From JAVJSU01 sp040219275 (GTDB taxonomy: Bacteria > Chloroflexota > Anaerolineae > Aggregatilineales > Phototrophicaceae), in the NCBI GenBank assembly GCA_040219275.1, contig JAVJSU010000024.1, forward strand, positions 209,694 to 273,693: 64,000 nucleotides of DNA, given 5' to 3'. The notes under the pieces were generated by a model that did not search any database, had not been told where the DNA came from, and was given only the letters and a program-made list of their open reading frames with translations. Positions 23,672 through 32,989 of the stretch are shown in pieces. A program made the position numbers and the translations under genes. The first letter of the stretch is position 1. The number at the start of each line of letters is the position of its first letter.

Positions 23672-24849
23672 CTTAATGTCTCATCATCCTCTGTTCCGGT
23701 GTCCTCGTCATCCTCAAAATCGCCATCGTCTTCGTCCACCTCGTCTACATCTATGTTGCTTCTCGGCGTGTTGATGACGAAGCGTTCTTTGTCCGGTTTC
23801 GCTTCCGTCGCTTCCTCTTCTCTGGATGGGCGGGCAATCCCGGTAATAATTCGTGGTTCCTCACGTTGGCGGCTTGGCGGTTCAATAACTAGTGGTTCAT
23901 CAGTCGATGAAATAATCCTCGTTGGTCGTTGGGTGAGGGGTTCGCTCTCTCCGGGTGCGGCAGGGATGGGAAGTTCCAATTTGTAAACAGAGGGAGGACC
24001 AGCCGTTAGAGAACTACGTTTTTGCTGTTGGCGGAGTTGTAAGTCTTTTTGGCGTTGTTGGAGGCGCATTGCTTTCGCTTCTTCACGGCTTAAGGTAATC
24101 ATCTTGCCATCTTTGAAGGTTGCGCTATCACCTGTAATCCACTCAATCGTGTTTTCTATGATCGCGAGTATGGCGACTCCGAAAACATTCAGCGCAATCA
24201 TAAACGCAAATACGCTAGAGAGCGCATTTAAGCCACTGATAAATGGAGAGAATATTTCATCATTTACCAATGTATTTGCGCCAAACAGAAAAATCACACC
24301 GAGAGCGATAATGACGAATGCTCCACCACGCAACCACAACCGAATAACCCCTTGATCGGGCATCATTGTGTTGGTGACTGTGAACATGATGTAAATCCAC
24401 AGCCAAAAATCTGGCTTAAGGGTAAGTTGGCGAATGCTTTCGTCAAGATTGTTGAGCGTACCGTCATTCATCAAACTGAGTGCATCTTGAATGTTGATGA
24501 CATAATTCGCGACGAACCAGATGATAGCGATGCCAAAAATGAGTGGCGAGATGTTAATAATCGCGGCTTTATACGGTGTCGTTTTTCTTGAGAGCTTGAC
24601 GAAATTCAGGCGGAGTTCCCCAATTTCCTGCTTTTCTGGCAAGTTGAAGGAACGTTCCGCCCGAACATTGAGTAAACCTGCAATCAACCAGATGACAAAC
24701 TCATAGAGCGCGACACCAGGAATGAAGAATGTGTAATATAAGATGGTCGTCGTCTGATAATTTTTGGTCACCAACCAGCCAACTTTAAAGATATGCTGAT
24801 GAAGCCATACCTCAAGCTGGCGCAACAGGCTGAAGAAAAATATGACCAA
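23644..24849 (-). CDS. Membrane protein with long charged, acidic C-terminal tail
   Basis: About 401 residues, family unknown. The N-terminal 235 residues carry about six hydrophobic segments. They are followed by a short Gln/Arg-rich helix with coiled-coil character (about 255-275) and a disordered Pro/Arg/Glu-rich region. The last 40 residues are almost all Asp/Glu. The annotated start is TTG 24849; however the frame stays open to the TPI stop, and a CTG at 24885 would add a further piece of the first membrane helix, so the true start may be there. It is directly downstream of tpi and probably belongs to the same transcript. The 3' end overlaps the convergent transferase gene. Confidence 0.6.
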   Translation of the reverse strand: MVIFFFSLLRQLEVWLHQHIFKVGWLVTKNYQTTTILYYTFFIPGVALYEFVIWLIAGLLNVRAERSFNLPEKQEIGELRLNFVKLSRKTTPYKAAIINISPLIFGIAIIWFVANYVINIQDALSLMNDGTLNNLDESIRQLTLKPDFWLWIYIMFTVTNTMMPDQGVIRLWLRGGAFVIIALGVIFLFGANTLVNDEIFSPFISGLNALSSVFAFMIALNVFGVAILAIIENTIEWITGDSATFKDGKMITLSREEAKAMRLQQRQKDLQLRQQQKRSSLTAGPPSVYKLELPIPAAPGESEPLTQRPTRIISSTDEPLVIEPPSRQREEPRIITGIARPSREEEATEAKPDKERFVINTPRSNIDVDEVDEDDGDFEDDEDTGTEDDETLSYEDFEDPA

Positions 24850-24887
24850 TATGCCTGCAAGCAGGACATCTAAGCTACCAGACAGAA

Positions 24888-25655
24888 CTAACTACCTTTC
24901 TCCTGCTGTGCGATTTCGACCAGTGCTGTGAAATCGTCTACTTTAAGCGCCGCGCCACCCACCAACGCGCCATCAATATCGGGTTGAGACATATATTCTG
25001 CCATGTTGCCTGGCTTAACACTGCCCCCATATTGTATACGTAATGCGTCCGCGACAGTTTCATCGTAGAGATTACGTATTGTACCCCTAATTGTGCTGAT
25101 GATGCTGTTGGCTAATTCGCCACTGGCGCTTTTACCTGTGCCAATTGCCCAGATCGGTTCATAGGCAATAACAATATTTGCCATTTCGTCTGCGCTGATG
25201 CCTTCCAATGCACCGCGAACTTGCCCGCCAACGAAGGATTCCGTTTCACCGGCTTCGTTTTGTGCGAGGCTTTCGCCACAGCAGATAATCGGTTTTAAAC
25301 CATGAGCAAGCAGGGCTTTGGCTTTCTTATTCACCATTTCGTCGGTATCGCCGAGGTATTCACGACATTCCGAATGTCCGATGATGACATATTCGACCAA
25401 CCCCTGAAGCATGGCAGGAGAGACTTGTGAGGTGAACGCGCCACTATCTTCCCAGTGAACGTTCTGGGCGCTTACTTTAATATCTGTGTTTTTCAGTGCA
25501 TCCGCAACGCCAGGAATTGCCAGAAATACCGGCGCGACAACACGTTCTACGCCTGTAAAAGCGGCGAGTTTTGGGGCGAGCGCATTTACGAATTCAACGG
25601 ATTCGCTAACCGTTTTGTGCATTTTCCAATTGCCTGCGATGATCGGTGTTCGCAT
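24888..25655 (-). CDS. tpiA: Triosephosphate isomerase
   Basis: A 255-residue TIM-barrel enzyme that interconverts dihydroxyacetone phosphate and glyceraldehyde-3-phosphate. Active-site elements are all visible: Asn and Lys in AGNWKMHKT (N-terminus), the catalytic His in VIIGHSECREY, the catalytic Glu with flexible loop 6 in AYEPIWAIGTGKSA, and the phosphate-binding GGSVKPGN and GALVGGAAL. Third gene of the gap-pgk-tpi series, 44 bases after pgk. Confidence 0.97.
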   Translation of the reverse strand: MRTPIIAGNWKMHKTVSESVEFVNALAPKLAAFTGVERVVAPVFLAIPGVADALKNTDIKVSAQNVHWEDSGAFTSQVSPAMLQGLVEYVIIGHSECREYLGDTDEMVNKKAKALLAHGLKPIICCGESLAQNEAGETESFVGGQVRGALEGISADEMANIVIAYEPIWAIGTGKSASGELANSIISTIRGTIRNLYDETVADALRIQYGGSVKPGNMAEYMSQPDIDGALVGGAALKVDDFTALVEIAQQEKGS

Positions 25656-25699
25656 AGTAGGTGTCCTTCAGAGTTATTTTCAACAAATTATGTGCCGGG

Positions 25700-26887
25700 T
25701 TATTTATCAGCAAGTGCCGCAAGACCGGGCAAAGTTTGACCTTCGAGCATTTCTAGGCTTGCACCACCACCAGTAGAAATATGGGTGATTTTATCTGCAA
25801 GACCAGAATCTTCAACTGCCGCCGCGGAGTCCCCGCCACCGATGATGGTTACTGCGCCTTTCGCGGTTTGATCAGCGAGCATTTTAGCAATGGCAAATGT
25901 CCCTTTGGCAAAATTGGACATCTCGAAAACGCCCATAGGACCATTCCAGACGACTGTTTTTGCGCCATCAAGCACATCGCCGAAGATTTCGATTGACTTT
26001 TCTCCAATGTCTAGCGCGCTCCAACCTACGGGAATGCCATCACTCACATTAACGGTCTTGCGCCCGGCGTTATTGTCAAATTTATCGGCGATGACGACAT
26101 CCGTCGGTAAAACGAGTTTATCACCGCTATTTTCTAGTAGGGATTTAGCCGTTTCAATTGCATCCGCTTCAACAAGCGAATCGCCCATTTCATGACCCCG
26201 TGCCTTGAAGAAGGTATTCGCCATGCCGCCACCGATGAGCAGTTTATCCACCTTATTGAGCAGGGCTTCGATAACCTTGATCTTATCGGAGACCTTTGCC
26301 CCACCGAGAATGGCAACAAATGGGCGTTGTGGGTTTTCTAGCGCGTTGCCAAGGTAGTCGATCTCTTTTTCTAGCAGAAGCCCTGCAACCGCCTGTAGAT
26401 GCTCTGTTACACCAACAGTAGATGAATGTGCGCGATGTGCAGAACCAAAAGCGTCGTTTACGAAAACATCGCCAAGTTTTGCCATTTGTGCGGAGAGATC
26501 GGAGTCGTTTTTCGTCTCTCCGGCATGGAATCGTGTATTTTCTAGCAGTAATACGCCACCTTCAGGTAATTCTGCGACTGCTTTTTCGGCAACATCACCA
26601 ACACAATCGGATGCGAAATGGACATCCATATCCAAAAGTTTGCCCAGTGCAGGTGCAACGGGAGCGAGCGAATATTTAGGATCAGGTTCACCTTTTGGAC
26701 GACCTAGATGGGACATCAAAATCACCGCTTTTGGATTTTGATCGAGAATGTATTTGAGTGTCGGCACTGCCGCACGAATACGAGTATCGTCTGTAATCAT
26801 TTCGCCATCAAGCGGAACGTTAAAATCTACGCGGACGAGCACGCGTTTATTGTTAAAGTCAGCATCACGAACAGTTTGCTTGTTCAT
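25700..26887 (-). CDS. pgk: Phosphoglycerate kinase
   Basis: A 395-residue monomeric PGK, making ATP from 1,3-bisphosphoglycerate. Seen: VLVRVDFNVPLDG near the N-terminus, MSHLGRPKG, FVNDAFGSAHRAHSS, the hinge region LGGAKVSDKI, the nucleotide-binding GPMGVFE, and the C-terminal GGGDSAAAVE and STGGGASLE. Length is standard. An AGGAG lies upstream of ATG 26887. A strong terminator separates it from gap, so either partial read-through or a separate promoter in the short gap drives it. Confidence 0.97.
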   Translation of the reverse strand: MNKQTVRDADFNNKRVLVRVDFNVPLDGEMITDDTRIRAAVPTLKYILDQNPKAVILMSHLGRPKGEPDPKYSLAPVAPALGKLLDMDVHFASDCVGDVAEKAVAELPEGGVLLLENTRFHAGETKNDSDLSAQMAKLGDVFVNDAFGSAHRAHSSTVGVTEHLQAVAGLLLEKEIDYLGNALENPQRPFVAILGGAKVSDKIKVIEALLNKVDKLLIGGGMANTFFKARGHEMGDSLVEADAIETAKSLLENSGDKLVLPTDVVIADKFDNNAGRKTVNVSDGIPVGWSALDIGEKSIEIFGDVLDGAKTVVWNGPMGVFEMSNFAKGTFAIAKMLADQTAKGAVTIIGGGDSAAAVEDSGLADKITHISTGGGASLEMLEGQTLPGLAALADK

Positions 26888-26924
26888 AATTACTCCTCCT
26901 ATGGGTCATTCTATGATGGATTTC

Positions 26925-26953
26925 AAAAAGAGGCGAGTGGTTAGCTCGCCTCT
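26925..26953 (-). terminator. Intrinsic terminator between gap and pgk
   Basis: On the minus strand AGAGGCGAG and CTCGCCTCT pair over 9 bases around a 7-base loop, followed by TTTTTG. It lies directly after the gap stop and before the pgk start, inside what otherwise looks like one operon. Confidence 0.85.
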
Positions 26954-26973
26954 CGTGGGGTCAAGTTATTTAG

Positions 26974-27981
26974 TTAGAGCTTATCGCCGATGAATTTGGT
27001 CAAATCGGCTGTACGCATGGAATAGCCCCATTCGTTGTCGTACCATGTGATGACTTTCACGAGGTTGCCATCAACTGCACAGGAATCTGCGTCAATGATG
27101 CTGGAACGTGGATCACCCTTGTAATCCATTGAGACGAGCGGTTCGTAGGAAACGCCCAGAATACCCTTCAACGGACCCTCAGCGGCGGTATCGAATGCCG
27201 CCATCAATTCGTCTTTTGTGGTTTCTTTTTCGACGATGGCGACAAAGTCAACCAATGAAACAGTTGGTGTGGGAACGCGGACTGCCATACCGTCGAATTT
27301 TCCTTCAAGGTCAGGGATAACCAGAGATACTGCTTTTGCCGCGCCGGTTGTTGTCGGGATGATATTCAAGGCGGCGGCACGCGCACGACGCAAATCTTTG
27401 TGGGGCAGGTCAAGAATTTGCTGATCGTTGGTATAGCTATGAATGGTTGTCATAAATGCTTTTACGATGCCGAAACTATCATTCACGACCTTCGCGGCGG
27501 GTGCAAGACAGTTTGTGGTGCAGGAGGCATTAGAAATGACATGATGATTGGCAGGATCGTATTTGTCTTCATTTACGCCAAGCACAATCGTCAAATCTTC
27601 TTTCTTTGCCGGGGCAGAAATGATGACCTTCTTTGCACCAGCGGAAAGATGCTTGGCGGCATCGTCACGATTGGTGAAAATACCCGTGCTTTCGATTACA
27701 ACATCAACATTCATTTCGCCCCAGGGCAGGTTTGCGGGGTCACGTTCTGATAATGCCCTGATGACATCGCCATCAACGATTAAGTTGCCGTCTTTAACTT
27801 CTACAGTTCCGGGATAGCGACCGTAGTTTGAGTCATAACGGAACAGATGCGCCATTGTGTCTAAATTGCCAAGGTCATTAAATGCTACAATATCAATCTC
27901 ATTGCCATATGTTTCACGCATGGCTTTCAATACCTGACGACCAATGCGTCCAAAACCGTTAATTCCTACGCGGATAGCCAT
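26974..27981 (-). CDS. gap: Glyceraldehyde-3-phosphate dehydrogenase, type I
   Basis: A 335-residue GAPDH, oxidising and phosphorylating glyceraldehyde-3-phosphate. It begins MAIRVGINGFGRIGRQ (Rossmann GxGxxG), has the catalytic cysteine in SNASCTTNCLAP (about residue 152), TTIHSYTNDQ, and the C-terminal NEWGYSMR. The adenine-binding acidic position after the second strand is AFNDLG, as in NAD-preferring enzymes. It follows yvcK by 29 bases on the same strand. Confidence 0.97.
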   Translation of the reverse strand: MAIRVGINGFGRIGRQVLKAMRETYGNEIDIVAFNDLGNLDTMAHLFRYDSNYGRYPGTVEVKDGNLIVDGDVIRALSERDPANLPWGEMNVDVVIESTGIFTNRDDAAKHLSAGAKKVIISAPAKKEDLTIVLGVNEDKYDPANHHVISNASCTTNCLAPAAKVVNDSFGIVKAFMTTIHSYTNDQQILDLPHKDLRRARAAALNIIPTTTGAAKAVSLVIPDLEGKFDGMAVRVPTPTVSLVDFVAIVEKETTKDELMAAFDTAAEGPLKGILGVSYEPLVSMDYKGDPRSSIIDADSCAVDGNLVKVITWYDNEWGYSMRTADLTKFIGDKL

Positions 27982-28010
27982 ATTACTATCTTCCTTTCGT
28001 ATTTTTACCG

Positions 28011-29306
28011 TTATCCATTAACAAAGATCGGATCAGCGATTATACTGCCGCTCTTTTCTGCATTATTGAGGCGTAGAATTGCCTGTGCGAGTTTTTTGGG
28101 ATCATGTCGCCACGGGCGTTCTTCGTCTGTTAAATCAGTATAACGCACCTCATAACGCTGTAAAATCTCATGATTTTCCGGGACAGGTGTGACGTAAAAT
28201 GTGTTCTGTCCTGCGTTTTCCGATGGATATGCGTTATTTGCTAGCACTGCCTGAAAGACACCTCTTCCGATGTGTTTCTCGAGAGCAAGTACGTGATCTG
28301 CCACGGTGAAAGCTGTGGTTTCTCCGGGTTGGGTGGCAACATTACAAATATAGATTTTATAAGCGCTAGTCGCCCTGAGTGCATCCGCAATACCCTTTAC
28401 GAGCATGTTGGGGATGATACTGGTATAGAGGCTTCCCGGACCTATTACAATAATATCCGCATCCAGGATAGCATCCACACTGCCTGGAAACGCTTCAGCA
28501 TCCTCAGGGATGATGCTCAGTTGCTCAATTTGTCCGCCCACTTCGCTGATTTTCGATTCACCTTGAATTTTGAGCGGGTTTGATTTTCCCGGCACTTTGA
28601 TTGATGCGACAAGGTTAATATCTTCGAGCGTTGCCGGCAAGACCCGACCTTGGATATTTAAAACCCGCTCCACTTCGGTCAGCGCGGTTTCTAAGCCGCC
28701 ACTAACCCCTGCTAAAGCGGCGATGAACAGGTTTCCGAATGAATGTCCGCCCAGATCACCATTTTCAAAGCGATATTGGAACAATTGAGTCATCAAGCTC
28801 TCGTCATCAGCAAGCGCGGCGATATTGTTTCTTAAATCACCGGGTGGTAGCACACCCAATTCACGCCGTAACCTGCCAGAACTGCCACCATCATCCGCAA
28901 CAGTGACCACGGCTGTGATGTTACTCGTAAAGGGTTTTATGCCTCTCAAAACCGATGGTAAGCCTGTTCCGCCACCAAGTGCAACAACACGTAACCCTTT
29001 TTGGCGTTTACTGTGGGCATAAACGACATCGATGACATGACCAGATTGGTGGCGACGATAAGGGGCAAGCAAATTATTTGTGAGCTTAACCAGACTTATT
29101 GAAACTATCGCGCTACCCACACAAATGCTCAAAACAATATTGAGCCAGTTTACCTCGCTAGTGTTAAGAGTTGTCCTGAAGGTCTCCAGCAAAATCAGCG
29201 CGATGCCAAGCGCGACCAAACCCACGCCCAGTGTTGCCAGAATCAACCAACGTTTGATCCCTATGCCTAGCGTAAACCATTTAAAGATGACGTGAAGTTT
29301 AACCAT
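28011..29306 (-). CDS. yvcK: YvcK-family carbon-flux regulator with N-terminal membrane anchor
   Basis: A 431-residue protein. Residues 1-80 hold two hydrophobic segments (about 20-42 and 54-78), then a YvcK/CofD-like Rossmann domain begins at LRVVALGGGTGLPSVLRG (about residues 105-122), with TVADDGGSSGRLR and PPGDLRN. YvcK binds UDP-GlcNAc in Bacillus and links gluconeogenic growth to cell-wall synthesis. Placement immediately upstream of gap fits a role in central carbon flow. The N-terminal membrane anchor is absent from the Bacillus protein. The ATG overlaps the upstream stop by one base (TAATG). Confidence 0.88.
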   Translation of the reverse strand: MVKLHVIFKWFTLGIGIKRWLILATLGVGLVALGIALILLETFRTTLNTSEVNWLNIVLSICVGSAIVSISLVKLTNNLLAPYRRHQSGHVIDVVYAHSKRQKGLRVVALGGGTGLPSVLRGIKPFTSNITAVVTVADDGGSSGRLRRELGVLPPGDLRNNIAALADDESLMTQLFQYRFENGDLGGHSFGNLFIAALAGVSGGLETALTEVERVLNIQGRVLPATLEDINLVASIKVPGKSNPLKIQGESKISEVGGQIEQLSIIPEDAEAFPGSVDAILDADIIVIGPGSLYTSIIPNMLVKGIADALRATSAYKIYICNVATQPGETTAFTVADHVLALEKHIGRGVFQAVLANNAYPSENAGQNTFYVTPVPENHEILQRYEVRYTDLTDEERPWRHDPKKLAQAILRLNNAEKSGSIIADPIFVNG

Positions 29307-30028
29307 TAGTTGGCTATTCTACCCCATCGCCACGTAGAGAATAGGATGATCGTCGCCACTATAAGTGTCATTCCACCAATAACAAGGGCGGCATCGAACC
29401 AGAATTGCTCAGGAAAGAGCCTTATTAGAGTGTCTGAAAAGGCAAAACGCCATGTTCCGGCTTCAAAGAACATCTCATGGAACGTATCGAAGAATAAATC
29501 CCATGCAAAAAGCGCGAAGAAAATAATTGACACCAACAGACATATTGTAAATAAAGCCCCGTTAAATAAGCCAATTTGCAAATCCGCACGAAGGGATTTC
29601 TGTCTCCACATGCCAATTGAAGTGATTGTGAAGGCAATCGCTATGATGACCAGAAGCAAATAGGCACTGCGAGTCACAACTTTGACATCTTCCATGTGAT
29701 GCAGTTCGCTTGAGTTATAAAGCGATGAGCCATCGGGAAAAGTCAAATCACCTAGATAACTAATATCCGAATCGTTGAGCAGATAATCTAAGGCATAGGG
29801 CGCATATTCAAGGCGGTCATCTGTAGTAAAGCCATAGATATCTTCAGGGAAGCCAGGGCGATTATATTCGACTTGTAGAAATAGAGGACTCATTACAAGC
29901 CGCACGCTAATCAGAATGAGCAAAATCGGTACAGAGATGGTCAGGAATAGGCGTAAGAGACCCCGTACAAAAGGGTTTACTCTATAGGTGACTTTTTCTA
30001 CTTGATGAGTTGCAGTGCTATCAACCAA
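29306..30028 (-). CDS. DUF1461 (TIGR01906-type) integral membrane protein
   Basis: A 240-residue membrane protein. The family signature is clear: RPGFPEDIYGFTTDDRLEYA followed by ELHHMEDVKVV, placed between the first and second of four membrane helices. Function is unknown; in Firmicutes such proteins are near lipoprotein or acyltransferase genes. The frame is open to 30238, overlapping the upstream gene by 182 bases. TTG 30028 has GGAG eight bases upstream, leaves a 28-base gap and gives the usual family length, so I use it. It is coupled to yvcK by a one-base overlap. Confidence 0.82.
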   Translation of the reverse strand: MVDSTATHQVEKVTYRVNPFVRGLLRLFLTISVPILLILISVRLVMSPLFLQVEYNRPGFPEDIYGFTTDDRLEYAPYALDYLLNDSDISYLGDLTFPDGSSLYNSSELHHMEDVKVVTRSAYLLLVIIAIAFTITSIGMWRQKSLRADLQIGLFNGALFTICLLVSIIFFALFAWDLFFDTFHEMFFEAGTWRFAFSDTLIRLFPEQFWFDAALVIGGMTLIVATIILFSTWRWGRIAN

Positions 30029-30056
30029 AGTGGTTGCTCCAAAATAGGGTACAGAA

Positions 30057-31670
30057 TTACCGCAATTGATCCGTGTTTCCTGATAATAGAAAATTGATGA
30101 CCAATGAGTCAACCAATGTTTCAACCGGTGCGCGATCATCGGTAAATACGGTGTTTGATCGTTGAATGGGTACAAGTGCGGGAATACTCGTCCCCATAAC
30201 TTCTGCCAGAATAGGGTGGGCGTCAACATCCATCGCATCGAGATTTAGTTGTAGATTTGCTGAATCTGTCGATTGCACTGTCGCATACAATATTGTGTTA
30301 AAAGAATTGGGTACATCAATTGCATGAATAGTCGGGAATACATAACTCATTGTTGTCGTCATTGCATCAACAAGACGGCGGTCAGTTGCTGTTCTACCAA
30401 CATTAATTGCTACCACGCCATCCGATGAGAGATGATCTCGAATTTCTTCGAAAAATTCAACAGTCGTTAAATGCCATGGAATATAAGGCGGTCGGTAAGC
30501 ATCAATGGCGATCACACTATATAGACGATCTAAATGCCTGAGTACATACCTTCCGTCTTCAGCATGGACGGTTAGATTGGGCATCATCGTTGTGTTCATA
30601 TCAAAATAACGAGCACCAGCATTAATGATTTCAGGGTCAATTTCTACACCATCCATCGGAATATCCCCATATACCTCAATATATTGTCTCGGTATAGTGC
30701 CGGTTGCTAAGCCTATGACCAGTAATGAGTCAACGTCACCGGGCACATGTGGAGGGGCATTAAAGTAGGGCGCTGTAAGGAAATAATCCCATGTTCCGCC
30801 GTAAATATAATCGGTTGGATGCCAGATGCTGTGTACACCTTGACCCTCATTCAAATAGAGGTAACGGTAACCGTTCGTGTCTTCTTGAACTTGAATATAG
30901 TTGTAGGCACTTTCATCGTCATAGAGCAAGGTGGCATTCGCAAGCGGTGAACGCAGGGGACCGTTGAGTGCCCATAGTGACAGCAATGCGATGATGACGG
31001 GCATCCATAGCCAATATAGGATGCGTCCGCCTTCGCGCATTAGTCCAATTAATCCAACGATATAGAGAATACCCGCAAAAAGTAGAAAGGTTCGAAATGT
31101 GCCAAGCTCTGGAATGATAAATAGAACAGGCAGAAACGTTCCCACTAAACTACCAAGTGTGCCAATGGCGTAAATTTGCCCTGAAATTTTGCCGACTTGT
31201 AGTGGATCCTGGATTGCCAGACGAATAGCAAAGGGCGAAACACAACCCAAAAGTGTGATAGGTATAGAAAATAAGATCAGGATCGAAATGAATGAGCCAA
31301 TCGCAAGTGCCGCATCTGCATCTACCACTGCGGATGCCGCCGCCTGTACCACTGGACGAGAAATCATTGGAATCAACGCACTTAAAAACGCGCCCCAGAT
31401 TAGAATCTGGTACATCGTTAAGCGATAGGGAGACCGATCTGCCCAACGACCACCGACAAAATAGCCAATAGTGAGGTAAAGCAAAATCAGCCCAATAACG
31501 TTCGCCCAGACGATGTTGCTTGTACCAAAGACGTTGCCAAGTAGGCGTGATGCGGAAAGCTCGACGGCAAGTGTGACCATACCACTTGTGAAAACGGCTA
31601 TGTAAAGATAACCGTTTTTTGCCGGAGGTGAGTTTTGGGGTGTTGATTGATTATTAGTGACTGTATTCAT
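30057..31670 (-). CDS. Membrane-fused spermidine-synthase-like protein
   Basis: A 537-residue fusion. The first about 225 residues have seven or eight membrane helices in an MFS-like arrangement (AVELSASRLLGNVFGTSN at the start). The C-terminal part is a spermidine-synthase-fold domain with LLVIGLATGTIPRQ, the acidic VEIDPEIINAGARYF and DGRYVLRH, IAIDAYRPPYIPWHL. In canonical synthases the glycine loop reads G-G-G-D/E-G and the aspartate pair acts on putrescine. Here the loop is GLATG, so aminopropyl transfer is uncertain. It heads the DUF1461-yvcK-gap run on the minus strand. Confidence 0.83.
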   Translation of the reverse strand: MNTVTNNQSTPQNSPPAKNGYLYIAVFTSGMVTLAVELSASRLLGNVFGTSNIVWANVIGLILLYLTIGYFVGGRWADRSPYRLTMYQILIWGAFLSALIPMISRPVVQAAASAVVDADAALAIGSFISILILFSIPITLLGCVSPFAIRLAIQDPLQVGKISGQIYAIGTLGSLVGTFLPVLFIIPELGTFRTFLLFAGILYIVGLIGLMREGGRILYWLWMPVIIALLSLWALNGPLRSPLANATLLYDDESAYNYIQVQEDTNGYRYLYLNEGQGVHSIWHPTDYIYGGTWDYFLTAPYFNAPPHVPGDVDSLLVIGLATGTIPRQYIEVYGDIPMDGVEIDPEIINAGARYFDMNTTMMPNLTVHAEDGRYVLRHLDRLYSVIAIDAYRPPYIPWHLTTVEFFEEIRDHLSSDGVVAINVGRTATDRRLVDAMTTTMSYVFPTIHAIDVPNSFNTILYATVQSTDSANLQLNLDAMDVDAHPILAEVMGTSIPALVPIQRSNTVFTDDRAPVETLVDSLVINFLLSGNTDQLR

Positions 31671-31732
31671 GCCACTAATGATAGCCTAGATTAGGGCGCA
31701 TATAAAGGCTCTATAGGCGAGAATTAAACAAT

Positions 31733-32983
31733 TTATAGAGGGCGTTGTGCCAGAACGACTGAGAGGTCGTCATCACGCCGGACAACAATCGTAGGTATTC
31801 GTAATAAGCGCAAGATTCCGCGTGTTTCTTCTGATGATCTGCCGCCAAATGATTCGGGATCAATCAAGATGCACATTGTTTGAATTCCACGTCTGCCAAG
31901 TATTTGCGCTTCCGTGACCCATGACTGATCTATCGATGACGTAATAATGACGAGTGTTGTCCCACGTGTAAAGTAGGGCGTTTCTAGCGTCAACATTTGC
32001 GCCAGTGAATATTTAGAGAAACTACGTGCGACAGCCAGTGTCTCTAATACACGGGTCAACTGGCGGTTGCCACGTTCCGGTTGATGCACTTCACGGTTCG
32101 GGGTGTATGCCGCAAAGCCAAGCGCACGTTCTTGTTCTACGAAATGCTTGACCAGCGATGCCGTAATGACGACAGCATATTCTTCGCTCGAAGGCGGAAT
32201 ACCGCTTGATGTTGGAATGATTGCGCCGGTTTGCCCGATGCGTTGAATACCGGGGGCTTCTACAAGTGACGATGCTGAAAAATCTGTGAATAGCCAGATG
32301 TCTACCAGCGGATCAATTTCAAATTCTTTAACAACAAGGCGATCTCTGCGTGCGGTAGTACGCCAATGAATACGGTTAAAACTATCACCGGGAACATAAT
32401 CGCGTACACCAGCGGCATTGGTGGTTACATAATGGCTGCGCCGACGTTGTGCTTCACCACCGGATAACGCGCCCATAGGCAATTCAAACTTGCTGATACT
32501 TACCGTCGCCGGATAGACAATTACACGGGAGGTAGCATCAACACGGCGGGGCGAAAGGAACAATCCGAAGGGGTCGCCACTTAAAAGGGTGATGGGACCT
32601 AGTCGAAATTCACCACGTGTTAAGCAGGGTGTAGAGACATCCCATCGGTATGTAGAGCGACCACCTAACGCCGGTACGATGTGACTTGCGCGATGACCGG
32701 GTAGGTCGGAATGGTCGCGCACTTCTAACCAGAGTTTTGGCAGAATACTGGTGTTTTTTACTGCAAAAACTTCATTTAGATTGCGTCCGACCTGCGCCCT
32801 GCGTGATCTAGTCTTCCTGCTGATGACTAGCCATCTAACAGATGACCATGCCCAGAGGTAAGAAAGTAAAAGTAATCCGCCGAAAACATACGCCAGATTG
32901 AAGAAAAATGTTCGCCCCGTCCCCATGCCTGCTAACAGGCATAAAATGGACAGCATATAGATGACATTTCGACGACTTTGCAT
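31733..32983 (-). CDS. DUF58 protein with N-terminal membrane hairpin
   Basis: A 416-residue DUF58 protein. Two N-terminal hydrophobic segments (about residues 7-45) are followed by a beta-rich region and then the DUF58 block with VRDYVPGDSFNRIHWRTTARRDRL (about residues 190-215) and a VWA-like fold. The MIDAS position reads FTDFSASS. It forms a gene pair with the MoxR ATPase immediately upstream (6-base gap), the classic MoxR-DUF58 unit. It is longer than the DUF58 protein of the Bat-type operon and membrane-bound, so the two systems are not simple copies. Confidence 0.88.
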   Translation of the reverse strand: MQSRRNVIYMLSILCLLAGMGTGRTFFFNLAYVFGGLLLLSYLWAWSSVRWLVISRKTRSRRAQVGRNLNEVFAVKNTSILPKLWLEVRDHSDLPGHRASHIVPALGGRSTYRWDVSTPCLTRGEFRLGPITLLSGDPFGLFLSPRRVDATSRVIVYPATVSISKFELPMGALSGGEAQRRRSHYVTTNAAGVRDYVPGDSFNRIHWRTTARRDRLVVKEFEIDPLVDIWLFTDFSASSLVEAPGIQRIGQTGAIIPTSSGIPPSSEEYAVVITASLVKHFVEQERALGFAAYTPNREVHQPERGNRQLTRVLETLAVARSFSKYSLAQMLTLETPYFTRGTTLVIITSSIDQSWVTEAQILGRRGIQTMCILIDPESFGGRSSEETRGILRLLRIPTIVVRRDDDLSVVLAQRPL

Positions 32984-32989
32984 AGGTAA

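Noticed and set aside
30029..30238. Upstream extension of the DUF1461 protein
   Set aside because: It overlaps the spermidine-synthase-like gene by 182 bases and adds 70 residues without family resemblance. TTG 30028 has a good ribosome binding site.
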